Positions 28,953 to 38,002 are shown, counted from the first letter of the stretch. The stretch is 64,000 nt of DNA from Ferrovibrio sp. MS7 (GCF_038404985.1 NZ_JBBKBA010000001.1:524001-588000); one strand, 5' to 3'. The notes: generated by a model from the letters alone, not told the origin. Numbers and translations: made by a program.

Positions 28953-29040
28953 GATTCGCGGTAGTTTACCATTCTTAATAAATAAAGTTAACGAATTCTT
29001 ACCCCGGCGGAAGTTCCGTTAACTATTTACCGCCGCTTAA
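28953..29040. promoter_or_regulatory. AT-rich ctrA/fliI divergent control region with CtrA-like and GANTC sites
   Basis: In otherwise GC-rich DNA this stretch holds GATTC (28953-28957, a GANTC methylation site), TTAA at 28975, 28988, 29019 and 29037, and TTAA-N7-TTAC at 28988-29002, one base off the CtrA consensus. It starts about 60 bases from the ctrA ATG and ends about 40 bases from fliI, so it could serve both genes. The sites are predicted by pattern. Confidence 0.5.
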
Positions 29041-29078
29041 AGATTTCCCTGTTACGCTGGACCTCTCTCCCAGGAGTT

Positions 29079-30419
29079 ATGGTGCCGATGCAAAGCCTGC
29101 TGATGGAACTCGACCGCATCAAGGACATGACCTTCACCGGCCGTGTGGTCTCGATTCAGGGGCTGCTGGTCGAGGTGGCCGGCGTCGAGCGCTATCTCTC
29201 CATCGGCTCGCGCGTCCGCCTGCTGGCGCGCGACAACCGCATGGTCGAGGGCGAGGTGGTCGGCTTCCGCCAGAACCGCGCCCTGCTGATGCCCTATGGC
29301 TCGCTGGAAGGCGTTGGCCTCGGCACCCGCGCCGTGGTGGCCGAGGAACAGCCGGTGGTCTATCCGGATGTGAGCTGGCTTGGCCGCGTCATCGACGGCC
29401 AGGGCCGGCCACTGGATGGCGGCCCGCCGCTGGTCAACGGCCTGCGGCCCTATCCTTTGCGCAACAATCCACCGCCGGCCAATTCGCGCCGCCGCGTCGG
29501 CCCCAAGATCGATCTCGGCATCCGCTCGATCAACACCTTCATCTCCTGCTGCCGTGGCCAGCGCATGGGCATCTTCGCCGGCTCCGGCGTCGGTAAATCC
29601 GTGCTGCTTTCGATGATGGCGCGCTACACCGAAGCCGATGTCAACGTCGTCGGCCTGATCGGCGAACGCGGCCGCGAAGTGCAGGAATTCATCGAGGACG
29701 ATCTCGGCCCTGCCGGCCTTGCCCGCACCGTGGTGGTGGTGGCGACCTCGGATGAAAGCGCCCTGGTGCGCCGCCAGGCCGCCTACATGACGCTGACGCT
29801 GGCCGAATTCTTCCGCGACCTCGGCCTGCAGGTGCTGTGCCTGATGGATTCCGTCACCCGCTTCGCCATGGCACAGCGCGAGATCGGCCTTTCGGGCGGC
29901 GAGCCGCCAACCACCAAGGGCTATCCGCCGACGGCTTTCGCTGAATTGCCGCGCCTGCTGGAACGCGCCGGCCCCGGCACCGGCGAGGGCAGCATCACCG
30001 GATTGTTCACCGTGCTGGTGGATGGCGACGACCACAACGAACCCATCGCCGACGCGGTGCGCGGTATTCTCGATGGCCATATCGTGATGGAGCGCCGCAT
30101 CGCAGAACGCGGCCGCTATCCCGCGATCAACATCCTGCGCTCGATTTCGCGCACCATGCCGGGCTGCAACTCGGCCGCCGAGAATGAACTGGTGAACCGC
30201 GCGCGGCAGATGATGGCGGCCTACGAGGACATGGCGGAACTGATCCGGCTCGGCGCCTACCGCATGGGTTCCGATCCGCGCGTCGATGAAGCAATCCGCT
30301 ACCAGCCGGCGCTGGAGGCCTTCCTCAAGCAGCTCAAGACCGAGCGTGCCGATCTGGCCTCCTGCTATATGGGTCTGGCCGATATCTTTGCCGCCGGCGA
30401 TGCCCAGGCGATGCAGTAG
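29079..30419 (+). CDS. fliI: Flagellum-specific ATPase FliI
   Basis: 446 residues. FliI is the F1-beta-like ATPase that energises flagellar type III export. The P-loop is [12 protein letters not shown] (about 167-178), followed by [13 protein letters not shown] and [17 protein letters not shown]. The start is ambiguous: ATG 29079 lies two bases after GGAG, GTG 29082 five bases and ATG 29088 eleven bases, so the N-terminus may be one to three residues shorter. It is coupled with fliJ 13 bases downstream and divergent from ctrA. Confidence 0.96.
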   Translation: MVPMQSLLMELDRIKDMTFTGRVVSIQGLLVEVAGVERYLSIGSRVRLLARDNRMVEGEVVGFRQNRALLMPYGSLEGVGLGTRAVVAEEQPVVYPDVSWLGRVIDGQGRPLDGGPPLVNGLRPYPLRNNPPPANSRRRVGPKIDLGIRSINTFISCCRGQRMGIFAGSGVGKSVLLSMMARYTEADVNVVGLIGERGREVQEFIEDDLGPAGLARTVVVVATSDESALVRRQAAYMTLTLAEFFRDLGLQVLCLMDSVTRFAMAQREIGLSGGEPPTTKGYPPTAFAELPRLLERAGPGTGEGSITGLFTVLVDGDDHNEPIADAVRGILDGHIVMERRIAERGRYPAINILRSISRTMPGCNSAAENELVNRARQMMAAYEDMAELIRLGAYRMGSDPRVDEAIRYQPALEAFLKQLKTERADLASCYMGLADIFAAGDAQAMQ

Positions 30420-30432
30420 GAGACGCTAGCGT

Positions 30433-30864
30433 ATGCGCGGGCTTGATGGACTGATCCGGCTGTGGAAATGGCGCCTCGACGAGAAGCGCCGCGTCGTCGT
30501 CGACCTGGAAGTGCTGCGCGCCGAACTGGAACGCCAGATGACGGCGCTGGATGACGAACTGGAACATGAGCGCCGCGTTGCCGCGCAATCGCTGGAAGGC
30601 GGCATGGCCTTCACGCCGTATCGCCGCGTCAACCGCGAGAAGATGGACCGCCTGCTGGCCTCGCGCGAGGAAGTGCAGGACAAGATCGCCGCCGCCCAGG
30701 AAGAAGTGAACGACGCCTTCCGTGAGCTTAAGAAATACGAGTTGGTGAAGGAAAACCGCCTGGCGCAGAAGGCCCGCGAACAGGCCGCCGCCGAGCAGGC
30801 GGAGCTTGACGAAGCCGGCCTGCAGGGCTTCCTGCGCCAGAACCAGCCCGAGCCCGGGCTTTAA
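30433..30864 (+). CDS. fliJ: Flagellar export chaperone FliJ
   Basis: 143 residues, almost wholly charged helix with heptad character from about 15 to 125, matching the coiled-coil FliJ that inserts into the FliI hexamer. Primary sequence is poorly conserved in this family, so the call leans on fliI lying directly upstream and on the length. A short G/C hairpin (30845-30860) overlaps the stop codon and is followed by only TTAAT, so termination there is doubtful. Confidence 0.85.
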   Translation: MRGLDGLIRLWKWRLDEKRRVVVDLEVLRAELERQMTALDDELEHERRVAAQSLEGGMAFTPYRRVNREKMDRLLASREEVQDKIAAAQEEVNDAFRELKKYELVKENRLAQKAREQAAAEQAELDEAGLQGFLRQNQPEPGL

Positions 30865-30898
30865 TCGTCATCCGATACCTGCCAGTTGCAGCATGGCC

Positions 30899-30941
30899 TT
30901 GCACAGGATTGGCTGACGCGCTATTGTACCGATAGGTACAA
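30899..30941 (+). promoter_or_regulatory. Promoter with overlapping TetR-type operator
   Basis: TTGCAC (30899-30904) and TATTGT (30922-30927) are 17 bases apart, a good sigma-70 layout. The perfect inverted repeat TTGTACC-GATA-GGTACAA (30924-30941) covers the -10 and the start region. The operon it heads encodes a TetR repressor as its second gene, so autorepression through this site is the likely logic. Its ACCGATAGGT centre resembles operators of several TetR regulators. Confidence 0.7.
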
Positions 30942-30959
30942 CAAGCCCTGGACCTCATC

Positions 30960-31448
30960 ATGACCGCCCCGCAAAGCCGCCCGCCGCTGCCGCCCTTCAC
31001 CGCCGAAACCGCGGCCCAGAAGGCGCGCATGGCAGAAGATGCCTGGAACAGCCGCGATGCCGCCCGCGTGGCGCTGGCCTATACGGAAGATAGCTGGTGG
31101 CGCAACCGCGCCGAATTTATTCAAGGCCGCGACGCGATCCGCGCCTTCCTGGAGCGCAAATGGCAGCGCGAACTGGATTACCGCCTGATCAAACAGGTCT
31201 GGGCCTTCACCGGCAACCGCATAGCGGCGCGCTTCGCCTATGAATGGCATGACGATAGCGGCCAGTGGTATCGCAGCCATGGCAACGAGCAATGGGAATT
31301 CGATGAGCATGGCCTGATGCGCCGCCGCGAGGCCAGCATCAACGACACCCGCATCACGGCGGCCGAGCGCAAATTCCTATGGCCGCGCGGCAGCAACAAC
31401 GACCGCCGCCCGGACGACTATCCGATCTTGAGTGACCTCGGCCTGTAA
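30960..31448 (+). CDS. DUF1348 family protein (NTF2-like fold)
   Basis: 162 residues. The DUF1348 hallmarks are all visible: [56 protein letters not shown] and [20 protein letters not shown]2-like proteins form a cone-shaped pocket for small molecules, and no activity is established for this subfamily as far as I know. It is the first gene after the TetR operator, and the repressor follows after 97 bases, so expression is probably inducible. Confidence 0.9.
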   Translation: MTAPQSRPPLPPFTAETAAQKARMAEDAWNSRDAARVALAYTEDSWWRNRAEFIQGRDAIRAFLERKWQRELDYRLIKQVWAFTGNRIAARFAYEWHDDSGQWYRSHGNEQWEFDEHGLMRRREASINDTRITAAERKFLWPRGSNNDRRPDDYPILSDLGL

Positions 31449-31454
31449 TCAGAG

Positions 31455-31529
31455 AGATGCCCGGGTCTGCGCCCGGGCATGACGATTCTACTATATTTGT
31501 CGTCACCCCCGGGCTTGACCCGGGGGTCT
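31455..31529. repeat. Pair of palindromic intergenic repeats
   Basis: Two palindromes with 9-bp arms (31457-31465/31472-31480 and 31505-31513/31519-31527) lie between the DUF1348 gene and tetR, inside the presumed operon. The first ends in ATGAC and the second begins with GTCAC, so they are inverted relative to each other. The hairpins could reduce read-through from the first gene. Confidence 0.85.
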
Positions 31530-31545
31530 CTATGGGAGGTATCTA

Positions 31546-32115
31546 ATGCCCGCCGCCATCATCACCCGCGAGGCAGCTCTGGCCCGCCTTGCCGAATGTT
31601 TCCGCATGCTTGGCTATGACGGCGCCTCTTTGAGCGCGCTGACGGATGCCAGCGGCCTAGGCAAGGGCAGCCTGTATAACTACTTTCCCGGCGGCAAGGA
31701 GCAGATGGCGGCGGAAGTGCTGGCGCATATTGATGCCTGGTTCGAGGCTGAAGTTTACACGCCACTGCGCCAGACCAAGAATCCCCGCGCTGCCATCGCG
31801 GCGATGTTCCAGGCGACGGAAGACTATTTCCATGGCGGCGGCCGCGTCTGCCTGGTTGGCGCCTTTGCGCTGGATGCGACTCGCGACCGCTTTGCCGCTG
31901 CCGTGCATGACTATTTCGCCCGCTGGATAACGGCTTTGGCCAAGGCGCTGAAACGCGGCGGCGCGGCTGAGCCACGCCAACGGGCGGAAGGCATCGTCGC
32001 CGGCATCCAGGGGGCGCTGACACTCGCCCGCGCGCTGGATGAGCCGGCGCTGTTCCGGCGCCAGCTTCACGAAATGCGGAAGCAGATCGATCAAGCCTTG
32101 CCTGACGCCGGGTAA
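31546..32115 (+). CDS. TetR family transcriptional repressor
   Basis: 189 residues. The N-terminal HTH (about 5-52) includes GASLSALTDASGLGKGSLYN and YFPGGKEQM, the style of TetR regulators that control electrophile or drug-response genes. The C-terminal ligand domain is of the YxaF/LmrA-like type. The ATG follows GGAGG by about six bases. It likely binds the inverted repeat at 30924-30941 and so controls its own operon of DUF1348, GST and HCCA isomerase genes. The inducing ligand is unknown. Confidence 0.92.
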   Translation: MPAAIITREAALARLAECFRMLGYDGASLSALTDASGLGKGSLYNYFPGGKEQMAAEVLAHIDAWFEAEVYTPLRQTKNPRAAIAAMFQATEDYFHGGGRVCLVGAFALDATRDRFAAAVHDYFARWITALAKALKRGGAAEPRQRAEGIVAGIQGALTLARALDEPALFRRQLHEMRKQIDQALPDAG

Positions 32116-32154
32116 GCCGGCCTAGACTCCCGGCAACAATCACGGGAGGACATC

Positions 32155-33063
32155 ATGGCGGACCTGATCCTGCATCATTACGGCACCTCGCCGTTTTCGG
32201 AGAAAGTGCGCATCGCCTTCGGCATCAAGCGCCTGGCCTGGCGCTCGGTGACCATTCCAGTGATCATGCCGAAGCCGGAGCTGATGCCGCTGACCGGCGG
32301 CTACCGCAAGACGCCGGTGCTGCAGATCGGCGCCGATATCTACTGCGACACCCAGGTGATCCTGCGCGAACTTGATCGCCGCCAGCCCGAACCGCCGCTT
32401 GGCACCGGCAGCATCGCCGAGGGCTTCGCCTTCTGGGCCGATCACCCGTTGTTCTCTGCTGCCGTAGCCACCGCGTTTGGCACCATGGGCGAGCACCTGC
32501 CCGATGCCTTTTTCGCCGACCGCGCCGCTTTCTCTGGCCGCGCCATGGACCGCACCAAGCTCAAAATGCAGTCTGCCGTGATGCAGGGGCCGCTGCGCGC
32601 CCATCTCGGCTGGGCCGAGCAATCTTTAAGCGATGGCCGCCGCTTCCTGCTTGGCGATGCCCCGAGCCTCGCTGACCTGGCGATATATCATCCGGTGTGG
32701 TTCGTGCGCGACCGCGCCAAAAGCCAGGCCCTGTCTGATTACACTGCCTTGAATGCCTGGGCCGACCGCATGGCGGCCTTCGGCCATGGCGAGAAGAGCG
32801 AGATGACCGCCACAGAAGCCTTGAGCGTTGCGCGCGAAGCGGAACCGGCGGCGGAAACCCGCGGCGTGGCCGCCAACAGCCTGGGCCTGCAAGCCGGGCA
32901 GCCGGTCAGCGTCACGCCAGATGACACTGGCCGCGACCCGACCATCGGCGCATTGGTGGCGCTGGACGCGCAGACCATCGTGATCCGCCGCGAAGCGCCG
33001 GAATGCGGCGCCGTGCATGTACATTTCCCCCGCGCCGGCTTTATTCTCGTGCCGGCAAAATAG
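32155..33063 (+). CDS. Glutathione S-transferase-like protein with extra C-terminal domain
   Basis: 302 residues. The N-terminal thioredoxin-like domain (about 1-78) opens with LILHHYGTSPFSEKVRIAFG and has the cis-Pro in YRKTPVLQIG. A helical GST domain follows to about 210. An additional beta-rich segment (about 225-302) is unusual for a plain GST. The Ser in SPFSEK may be catalytic. It is 39 bases after tetR and 18 bases before the HCCA isomerase gene, both glutathione-linked, pointing to detoxification of an electrophile or aromatic compound. Confidence 0.85.
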   Translation: MADLILHHYGTSPFSEKVRIAFGIKRLAWRSVTIPVIMPKPELMPLTGGYRKTPVLQIGADIYCDTQVILRELDRRQPEPPLGTGSIAEGFAFWADHPLFSAAVATAFGTMGEHLPDAFFADRAAFSGRAMDRTKLKMQSAVMQGPLRAHLGWAEQSLSDGRRFLLGDAPSLADLAIYHPVWFVRDRAKSQALSDYTALNAWADRMAAFGHGEKSEMTATEALSVAREAEPAAETRGVAANSLGLQAGQPVSVTPDDTGRDPTIGALVALDAQTIVIRREAPECGAVHVHFPRAGFILVPAK

Positions 33064-33081
33064 AAAAACCGGAGAGGAAAC

Positions 33082-33687
33082 ATGGCCCGCCTGGAAGTGT
33101 TCTACGACGTCTCGAGTCCCTGGACCTATCTCTGCTTCCACAATATCCAGCCGATGGCCGAGCGCCTGGGCGAACAGATCGAGTGGAAGCCGATCCTGGT
33201 CGGCGGCGTGTTCAACGCGGTGAACCCTTCGGTTTATGCCAGCCGCGAGAATCCGGTGCCGGCGAAAGCGAATTACACCCAGAAGGACCTGCAGGACTGG
33301 GCCCGCCATAGCGGCATCAAAATAAAGTTTCCGCCCAGCGTGTTTCCGGTGAACAGCGTGAAGGCGATGCGCGGCTGCATCTGGGCCAATGAACAAGGCA
33401 AGCAGACAGCATTGGCGCGGGCCTGTTTCGAACTCTACTGGGGCGAGGACAAGGATATCAGCCAGGACGCGGTGCTGGCCGAGGCCTGCAAGCGCGCCGG
33501 CGTTGATCCGGCTGGTTTCGCGCAAGCGGTGAACGACCCCGAGATCAAATCGGAACTCAAGGCCAATACCGACGAGGTAATCTCGCGCGGCGGCTTCGGC
33601 TCGCCGACCATCTTCGTCGATGGCCACGACATGTATTTCGGCAATGACCGCCTGGCGCTGATCGAGGCGGCGCTGACAAGACCCTGA
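33082..33687 (+). CDS. 2-hydroxychromene-2-carboxylate isomerase family (DsbA-like, GSH-dependent)
   Basis: 201 residues. The fold is the kappa-GST/DsbA type. FYDVSSPWTYL near residues 7-17 supplies the Ser that activates glutathione, and GSPTIFVDG near residue 173 is the cis-Pro loop. Family members isomerise 2-hydroxychromene-2-carboxylate in naphthalene breakdown or act as general GSH-dependent isomerases. No ring-cleavage genes are in the window, so the natural substrate is open. It is the last gene of the TetR operon. Confidence 0.88.
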   Translation: MARLEVFYDVSSPWTYLCFHNIQPMAERLGEQIEWKPILVGGVFNAVNPSVYASRENPVPAKANYTQKDLQDWARHSGIKIKFPPSVFPVNSVKAMRGCIWANEQGKQTALARACFELYWGEDKDISQDAVLAEACKRAGVDPAGFAQAVNDPEIKSELKANTDEVISRGGFGSPTIFVDGHDMYFGNDRLALIEAALTRP

Positions 33688-33691
33688 AAGC

Positions 33692-34021
33692 CTATGTCGC
33701 GAACAATGCACGGTGGACGAGGATCACTACGGCTAGTGCCGCTGTCAAAGAAAAATGCAGTATTATCGAGAAAACAGCGCGGCGCTGCCACGGTCGACAA
33801 TCCTCGTTGATTGGTGGCAAGAATATCGCAAATCCACTAGCTGCGTCTTCTCGCAGATACTCAAAAAGCGTAACCGCTTTTGACCTGTATGCCGCCCGAT
33901 ATTTCTGCATAAAGACGAGATGAATCACAAAGAGATAGATAATATTGGCAAAAGCAACGGCGCATACTATCCAACCCAGGCCGTATATCGCTCCATTCGC
34001 AATGGAGGACAGGCCGTCCAT
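33692..34021 (-). CDS. Small membrane protein of unknown function, low GC
   Basis: About 109 residues from the ATG at 34021, directly after the LysE stop. Two hydrophobic segments are visible (about 13-37 and 84-105), with a charged loop between them. Codon use is clearly different from its neighbours: GC over 33721-34020 is about 49% by hand count, dropping to about 35% at 33901-33960. I recognise no family. It ends almost against the convergent isomerase gene. A recent acquisition or a fast-evolving gene would both explain the composition. Confidence 0.6.
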   Translation of the reverse strand: MDGLSSIANGAIYGLGWIVCAVAFANIIYLFVIHLVFMQKYRAAYRSKAVTLFEYLREDAASGFAIFLPPINEDCRPWQRRAVFSIILHFSLTAALAVVILVHRALFAT

Positions 34022-34022
34022 A

Positions 34023-34661
34023 TTACGCCCGCCGCAGCAGCAAGCCGCCACCGGCCTGCCATAAGGCTTGCAGGCTGAAGCCTATGAACATGACGCCGGT
34101 GGCGCGGGTGATCAGCAAAGCGTGGCGGGCATAGAGCCGCCGCACCGGGCCTAAGCCGATCACGGCAATCAGGATCAGGTCGGCAGCGATGAAGCCGAAA
34201 AAGGCGGCGCCGAGCAGCAAAGGCAGGTTGCTCCAGGTGAGCTGTGCCGCCTGGCCCGAAAGCAGGGCCGTGAACATGGCGACGCTGACCGGGTAACCTT
34301 TCGGGTTGGTGAGGCCGAAGGCGACGCCACGCAGCAGGGGGCGCTCGACCTTGAGATCGACTTCGCCGCTCTCGGAGGCCTTGGCCCGCACCGCCTTCCA
34401 GCCGAGCCAGAACAGGTAGATGCCGCAGACCAGGCCGAGCAGATCGAAGGCCAGCCGCCCGAGCGAGGCGGAACCGACAATGGCGGTGAGCGCCAGGCTG
34501 GCCCAGACGATATCGCCGGCAAGATGCCCGGTGACGAAATTCAGGCCGGGCCGCCTGCCCTGCGACGCGACGATGCCGAGCAGGGCGAGGAAAGCGGGGC
34601 CCGGCATCAGCACATAGGCGGCTCCGGCGAGGAAGGTGGCAAGCAGCAGCATGATATCCAT
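34023..34661 (-). CDS. LysE/RhtB family amino acid exporter
   Basis: 212 residues with six predicted membrane helices. The family start is seen as LATFLAGAAYVLMPGPAFLALLG, followed by GHLAGDIVW and the conserved GLTNPKGYPVSVAMF near residue 118. LysE/RhtB carriers export amino acids such as homoserine, threonine or lysine, and the substrate here is unknown. No Lrp/LysG regulator is adjacent. It is divergent from the dienelactone hydrolase gene. Confidence 0.9.
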   Translation of the reverse strand: MDIMLLLATFLAGAAYVLMPGPAFLALLGIVASQGRRPGLNFVTGHLAGDIVWASLALTAIVGSASLGRLAFDLLGLVCGIYLFWLGWKAVRAKASESGEVDLKVERPLLRGVAFGLTNPKGYPVSVAMFTALLSGQAAQLTWSNLPLLLGAAFFGFIAADLILIAVIGLGPVRRLYARHALLITRATGVMFIGFSLQALWQAGGGLLLRRA

Positions 34662-34713
34662 GACCCAAACCTAGCGGATGGCATCCCGCGGACGGAAGGC
34701 CTAGATTGTCGCC

Positions 34714-35574
34714 ATGCAATCGCCTCGATTCTTCACCCTGTCCTTGATCATCGCCCTGGGCCTGGGCAGCGGTGCCAGGGCGCAGGAAACGGTGCAGTTT
34801 TCCTCCGCCAATGGCCGCACGCAGTTGACCGGCTATTTCTTCCTGCCGGCGAAGCTTTCCTCGGCACGGCCGGCCATCGTGCTGATGCATGGCCGTGCCG
34901 GTGCCTATTCCTCAGCAGCCAAGGGCAGCTACACGGCGGCAACGCTGTCGCAGCGCCACCGTGCCTGGGCCAGCTATTGGGCAGCCAATGGTTTCGCCGC
35001 CCTGCTGGTGGATGGCTTCGGGCCGCGCGGCTATCCCGCCGGCTTCGGCCGCAACAGCTATCACGAGCGGCCCGAGGAATTGGATGAGACCGTGGCACGA
35101 CCGCAGGATGCCTATGGCGCGCTGGCCTATCTGCGTGGCCGGCCAGAGGTGGATGCCACCCGGGTCGGCCTGATGGGCTGGTCGAATGGCGGCAGCGCGA
35201 CCCTGGCGGCCTTGATGCTGAAGGCGCCAGGCAGCGATTACGCGCCGCTCGGCGGGCTGCATTTCCAGGCCGGGCTGGCGCTCTATCCCGGCTGTGCGCT
35301 GAAGGACAAGGCTAAGGCCGGCCTGAAAAGCAGCGTGCCGATCCGCGTGCTGGCGGCATCGGACGACGATGAAGTGTCGCCGAAAATCTGCGAGACGCTG
35401 ACGCGCCGCAGCCGCGAGATCGGCAGCGATATCACGCTGACCATCTATCCGGGCGCGGTGCACAGCTTCGACGATCCCGGCAAGGAACGGCAAAGCCACG
35501 CGCCGAACCGCGCCGCCACCGAGGATGCCTATCGCCAGGCTCTCGCTTTCTTTGCGGAGAAGCTGAAGCCATGA
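34714..35574 (+). CDS. Exported dienelactone hydrolase family protein
   Basis: 286 residues. A signal peptide of about 24 residues ends in Ala-Arg-Ala-Gln, so the enzyme is probably periplasmic. The alpha/beta-hydrolase fold has the oxyanion region VLMHGRAGAY and the nucleophile Ser157 in GWSNGG. Asp in the ASDDDEVSP area and His in AVHSFDD would complete the triad. Typical dienelactone hydrolases use Cys, so the Ser indicates an esterase or peptidase-like activity. It overlaps the next gene by four bases. Confidence 0.85.
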   Translation: MQSPRFFTLSLIIALGLGSGARAQETVQFSSANGRTQLTGYFFLPAKLSSARPAIVLMHGRAGAYSSAAKGSYTAATLSQRHRAWASYWAANGFAALLVDGFGPRGYPAGFGRNSYHERPEELDETVARPQDAYGALAYLRGRPEVDATRVGLMGWSNGGSATLAALMLKAPGSDYAPLGGLHFQAGLALYPGCALKDKAKAGLKSSVPIRVLAASDDDEVSPKICETLTRRSREIGSDITLTIYPGAVHSFDDPGKERQSHAPNRAATEDAYRQALAFFAEKLKP

Positions 35575-36080
35575 GCGTGGCGCTGATCGCCATACCCGAG
35601 TGGGAGGACGGCGCCGCAAGCTGGATCGACACCATCCGGCGCATGCACGATCCGCAGCATGGCGCCGTGGCGGCGCATGTCACGCTGGTGTTTCCCAGCC
35701 AGGAGATCAGCGAAGGCACGCTGAATGCCGCCGCCTCGATTCTCGCCGCCAGTTTCCAGCCCTTCGATATCGCCTGCGACCGCCTGAGCTGGTTCAGCGA
35801 TCCGCGCGGCGGCAAATATCCCAACCTGGTCTACCTGCATCCCGATGCGGCGAGCGCCTGGACCTTGAGCGAGATGCGCCAGCAATTGCCGCAGCAGGGC
35901 GAATTCGAGCCGCATGTGACGCTGTCGCGTTTTGGTGCGGTATATTCCGCCAAGGCCTTCCTGCGCCAGATGGGCGAAGATGTGAACCCGCCGGCCATGG
36001 GCCGTATCGCATCGCTGGACATGCTGCGCATCGAGCATGGCAATGTGCGCATGCTGCGGCGCTATGACTTGAAGGGGTAG
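35571..36080 (+). CDS. 2'-5' RNA ligase/2H phosphoesterase family protein
   Basis: 169 residues with two HxT signature motifs, AHVTLVFP (His36) and EPHVTLSRF (about residue 123), which define 2H phosphoesterases such as ThpR and related cyclic phosphodiesterases. Substrate is not predictable. The start overlaps the hydrolase stop as ATGA, so the two are co-expressed, although a shared function is not obvious. Confidence 0.82.
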   Translation: MSVALIAIPEWEDGAASWIDTIRRMHDPQHGAVAAHVTLVFPSQEISEGTLNAAASILAASFQPFDIACDRLSWFSDPRGGKYPNLVYLHPDAASAWTLSEMRQQLPQQGEFEPHVTLSRFGAVYSAKAFLRQMGEDVNPPAMGRIASLDMLRIEHGNVRMLRRYDLKG

Positions 36081-36098
36081 GCTGCCCCCGTACACACC

Positions 36099-36173
36099 AC
36101 CGTCACGCCGACGAAAGCCGGCATCCCATTTACTACAGATAAAAATGGGATTCCCGCTTTCGCGGGAATGACA
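36099..36173. repeat. Composite palindromic repeat
   Basis: An imperfect palindrome beginning GTCACGCCG (36102 on) and a perfect one with 8-bp arms (36150-36157/36162-36169) flank a spacer that is itself inverted (TCCCATTT ... AAATGGGA, 36124-36150), so the whole unit can fold into one long cruciform. It lies between convergent genes. Confidence 0.75.
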
Positions 36174-36193
36174 CGTGATAGATTGATTCAGTG

Positions 36194-36814
36194 TTACGGC
36201 GTTTCCAGCGGGTGCGCCTTGAACGCCGGCAGCGCCTCGCAGGCAGTCGCCAGCGCTTCCAGATTTGGATAGACGCCGGGCGGCAGCAATTCCGGCAGCA
36301 TGACGCGCAGGAAGCTGACGGTGACGCCGGCGGTGACATCGGCCATGGAGAAATGCTCGCCCATCAGCCAGGGATGCGGCTGCACGGCTTCCAGCGCCTT
36401 GAGGCCGCCAGTGGCCTGGGAAAGCAGCAACTGCCGCCACGGCTCATGCACTTTCTCGGCCGGGCGGCGGCGCACTTCGTAGATCGCGCTGACCGCCTTA
36501 TCCAGCACGCCGCTGCCCCAGGCCATCAGGCGCAGGCAGTCGCGGCGCGGCTTGCCATGCGGCGGCACCAGGGTTTTCGGCCCCGCCAACTCCATCAGGT
36601 AATCCAGGATCGCGGCGGATTCGATCAGCGTCTCACTGGCCGAGATCTGCAAGGCCGGCACGCGGCCGACCGGATTGATGCTGAGGCCGCGCTGCGGGTC
36701 GGCGGTGACCGAGAGATATTCGCGTTCGTGCGGGATATCGAGCAGGGTGAGCGCGATGGCTACCCGTCGGGTATAGGGGGAGAGATTGCGGCCGATCAGT
36801 TTCATGGTCGTCAT
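36194..36814 (-). CDS. Glutathione S-transferase
   Basis: 206 residues. The thioredoxin-like domain (about 1-80) begins with IGRNLSPYTRRVAIAL, where SPYTRR holds the likely catalytic Ser, and has the cis-Pro in GRVPAL followed by ESAAILDYL. The helical C-terminal domain contains HPWLMGEHFSMADV, the GST N-capping region. It lies 48 bases downstream of leuB in the same direction and could be a late member of that transcript, but no functional link is evident. Confidence 0.9.
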   Translation of the reverse strand: MTTMKLIGRNLSPYTRRVAIALTLLDIPHEREYLSVTADPQRGLSINPVGRVPALQISASETLIESAAILDYLMELAGPKTLVPPHGKPRRDCLRLMAWGSGVLDKAVSAIYEVRRRPAEKVHEPWRQLLLSQATGGLKALEAVQPHPWLMGEHFSMADVTAGVTVSFLRVMLPELLPPGVYPNLEALATACEALPAFKAHPLETP

Positions 36815-36862
36815 TGCAATCCCTCCCCTGTATTTTGTGGGAAGAGTGTAGCCGGAAGCGGC

Positions 36863-37972
36863 TTACGCCGCCAGCTTGTCGAGTTCCTTCAACAGCGCAT
36901 CGCCCATGCCGGTGGTACCGACCTTGGTCGTACCGCCGCCGAGATCGGCGGTGCGCACGCCGGCCTTGAGCACGGCTTCCGCCGCCTGGTCGATCAGGTC
37001 GGCATCCTCGCCGAGATCGTAGGCATAGCGCAAAGCCATCGAGAAGCTCTGGATGGTGGCGAGCGGGTTGGCGATGCCCTTGCCCATGATGTCGGGGGCC
37101 GAGCCATGCACCGGCTCGAACAGGGCCATGCGGCGGCCCGTTGCAGGGTCGGCCGCGCCAATGGACGCCGACGGCAGCATGCCGAGCGAACCGGTGAGCA
37201 TGGCGGCGGCATCCGACAGGATATCGCCGAACAGGTTGTCGGTGACCATGACATCGAACTGCTTCGGCGCGCGCACCAGCTGCATGGCGCCGTTATCGGC
37301 ATACATATGCTCGAGCTGCACGTCCTTATACTGCTCCTGGTGCAGCTTGGTGACTTCCTCGCGCCACAGCACGCCGGATTCCATCACATTGGCCTTTTCC
37401 AGCGAGGTGACCTTGTTGCCGCGCTTCTGCGCCAGTTCGAAGGCAACGGCCGCGACGCGGCGGATTTCGCTGGTGGTGTAGACCTGGGTGTTGATGCCGC
37501 GGCGCTCGCCATTGGGCAGGGTCTCAATGCCACGCGGCTGGCCGAAATAGACGCCGCCGGTGAGTTCGCGCACGATCATGATATCCAGGCCCTGCACGAT
37601 TTCCGGCTTCAGCGTGCTGGCTTCCACCAGGGCATCGAAGCACTTGGCCGGGCGCAGGTTGGCGAACAGGTCCATTTCCTTGCGCAGCCGCAGCAGGCCA
37701 CGTTCCGGCTTCTTGTCGAAGGGCAGGTTGTCCCACTTGGGGCCGCCGACGGCACCGAGCAGCACCACGCCGCAATCCAGCGCGGTCTGCATGGTCTTGT
37801 CGGCCAGCGGCGTGCCATGCTTGTCGTAGGCCGAACCACCGACCAGGTCTTCCTTCACGTCGAAGGAAACGTGGCGGCGCTTGTCCATCCATTCGATGAC
37901 GCGGCGCACTTCACCCATCACCTCGGGCCCGATCCCGTCGCCGGGCAGCATCAGCATGGTACGATTCGACAT
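36863..37972 (-). CDS. leuB: 3-isopropylmalate dehydrogenase
   Basis: 369 residues. LeuB oxidatively decarboxylates 3-isopropylmalate with NAD+ in leucine synthesis. [10 protein letters not shown] opens the protein, RPAKCFDAL (Arg binding malate) lies near 105, [15 protein letters not shown] near 135-149, and [25 protein letters not shown] follows, read in parts, with the catalytic Lys and Asp residues. [10 protein letters not shown] is the NAD-binding loop. It lies 118 bases after leuD, a gap filled with a palindromic repeat pair. Confidence 0.97.
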   Translation of the reverse strand: MSNRTMLMLPGDGIGPEVMGEVRRVIEWMDKRRHVSFDVKEDLVGGSAYDKHGTPLADKTMQTALDCGVVLLGAVGGPKWDNLPFDKKPERGLLRLRKEMDLFANLRPAKCFDALVEASTLKPEIVQGLDIMIVRELTGGVYFGQPRGIETLPNGERRGINTQVYTTSEIRRVAAVAFELAQKRGNKVTSLEKANVMESGVLWREEVTKLHQEQYKDVQLEHMYADNGAMQLVRAPKQFDVMVTDNLFGDILSDAAAMLTGSLGMLPSASIGAADPATGRRMALFEPVHGSAPDIMGKGIANPLATIQSFSMALRYAYDLGEDADLIDQAAEAVLKAGVRTADLGGGTTKVGTTGMGDALLKELDKLAA

Positions 37973-38002
37973 GGTGTTTCCTTTTTCGGTAGATCCTCAC
38001 CT

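Noticed and set aside
30845-30864. Rho-independent terminator at the end of fliJ
   Set aside because: The 6-bp G/C hairpin overlaps the stop codon and is followed by only TTAAT, too weak to call.
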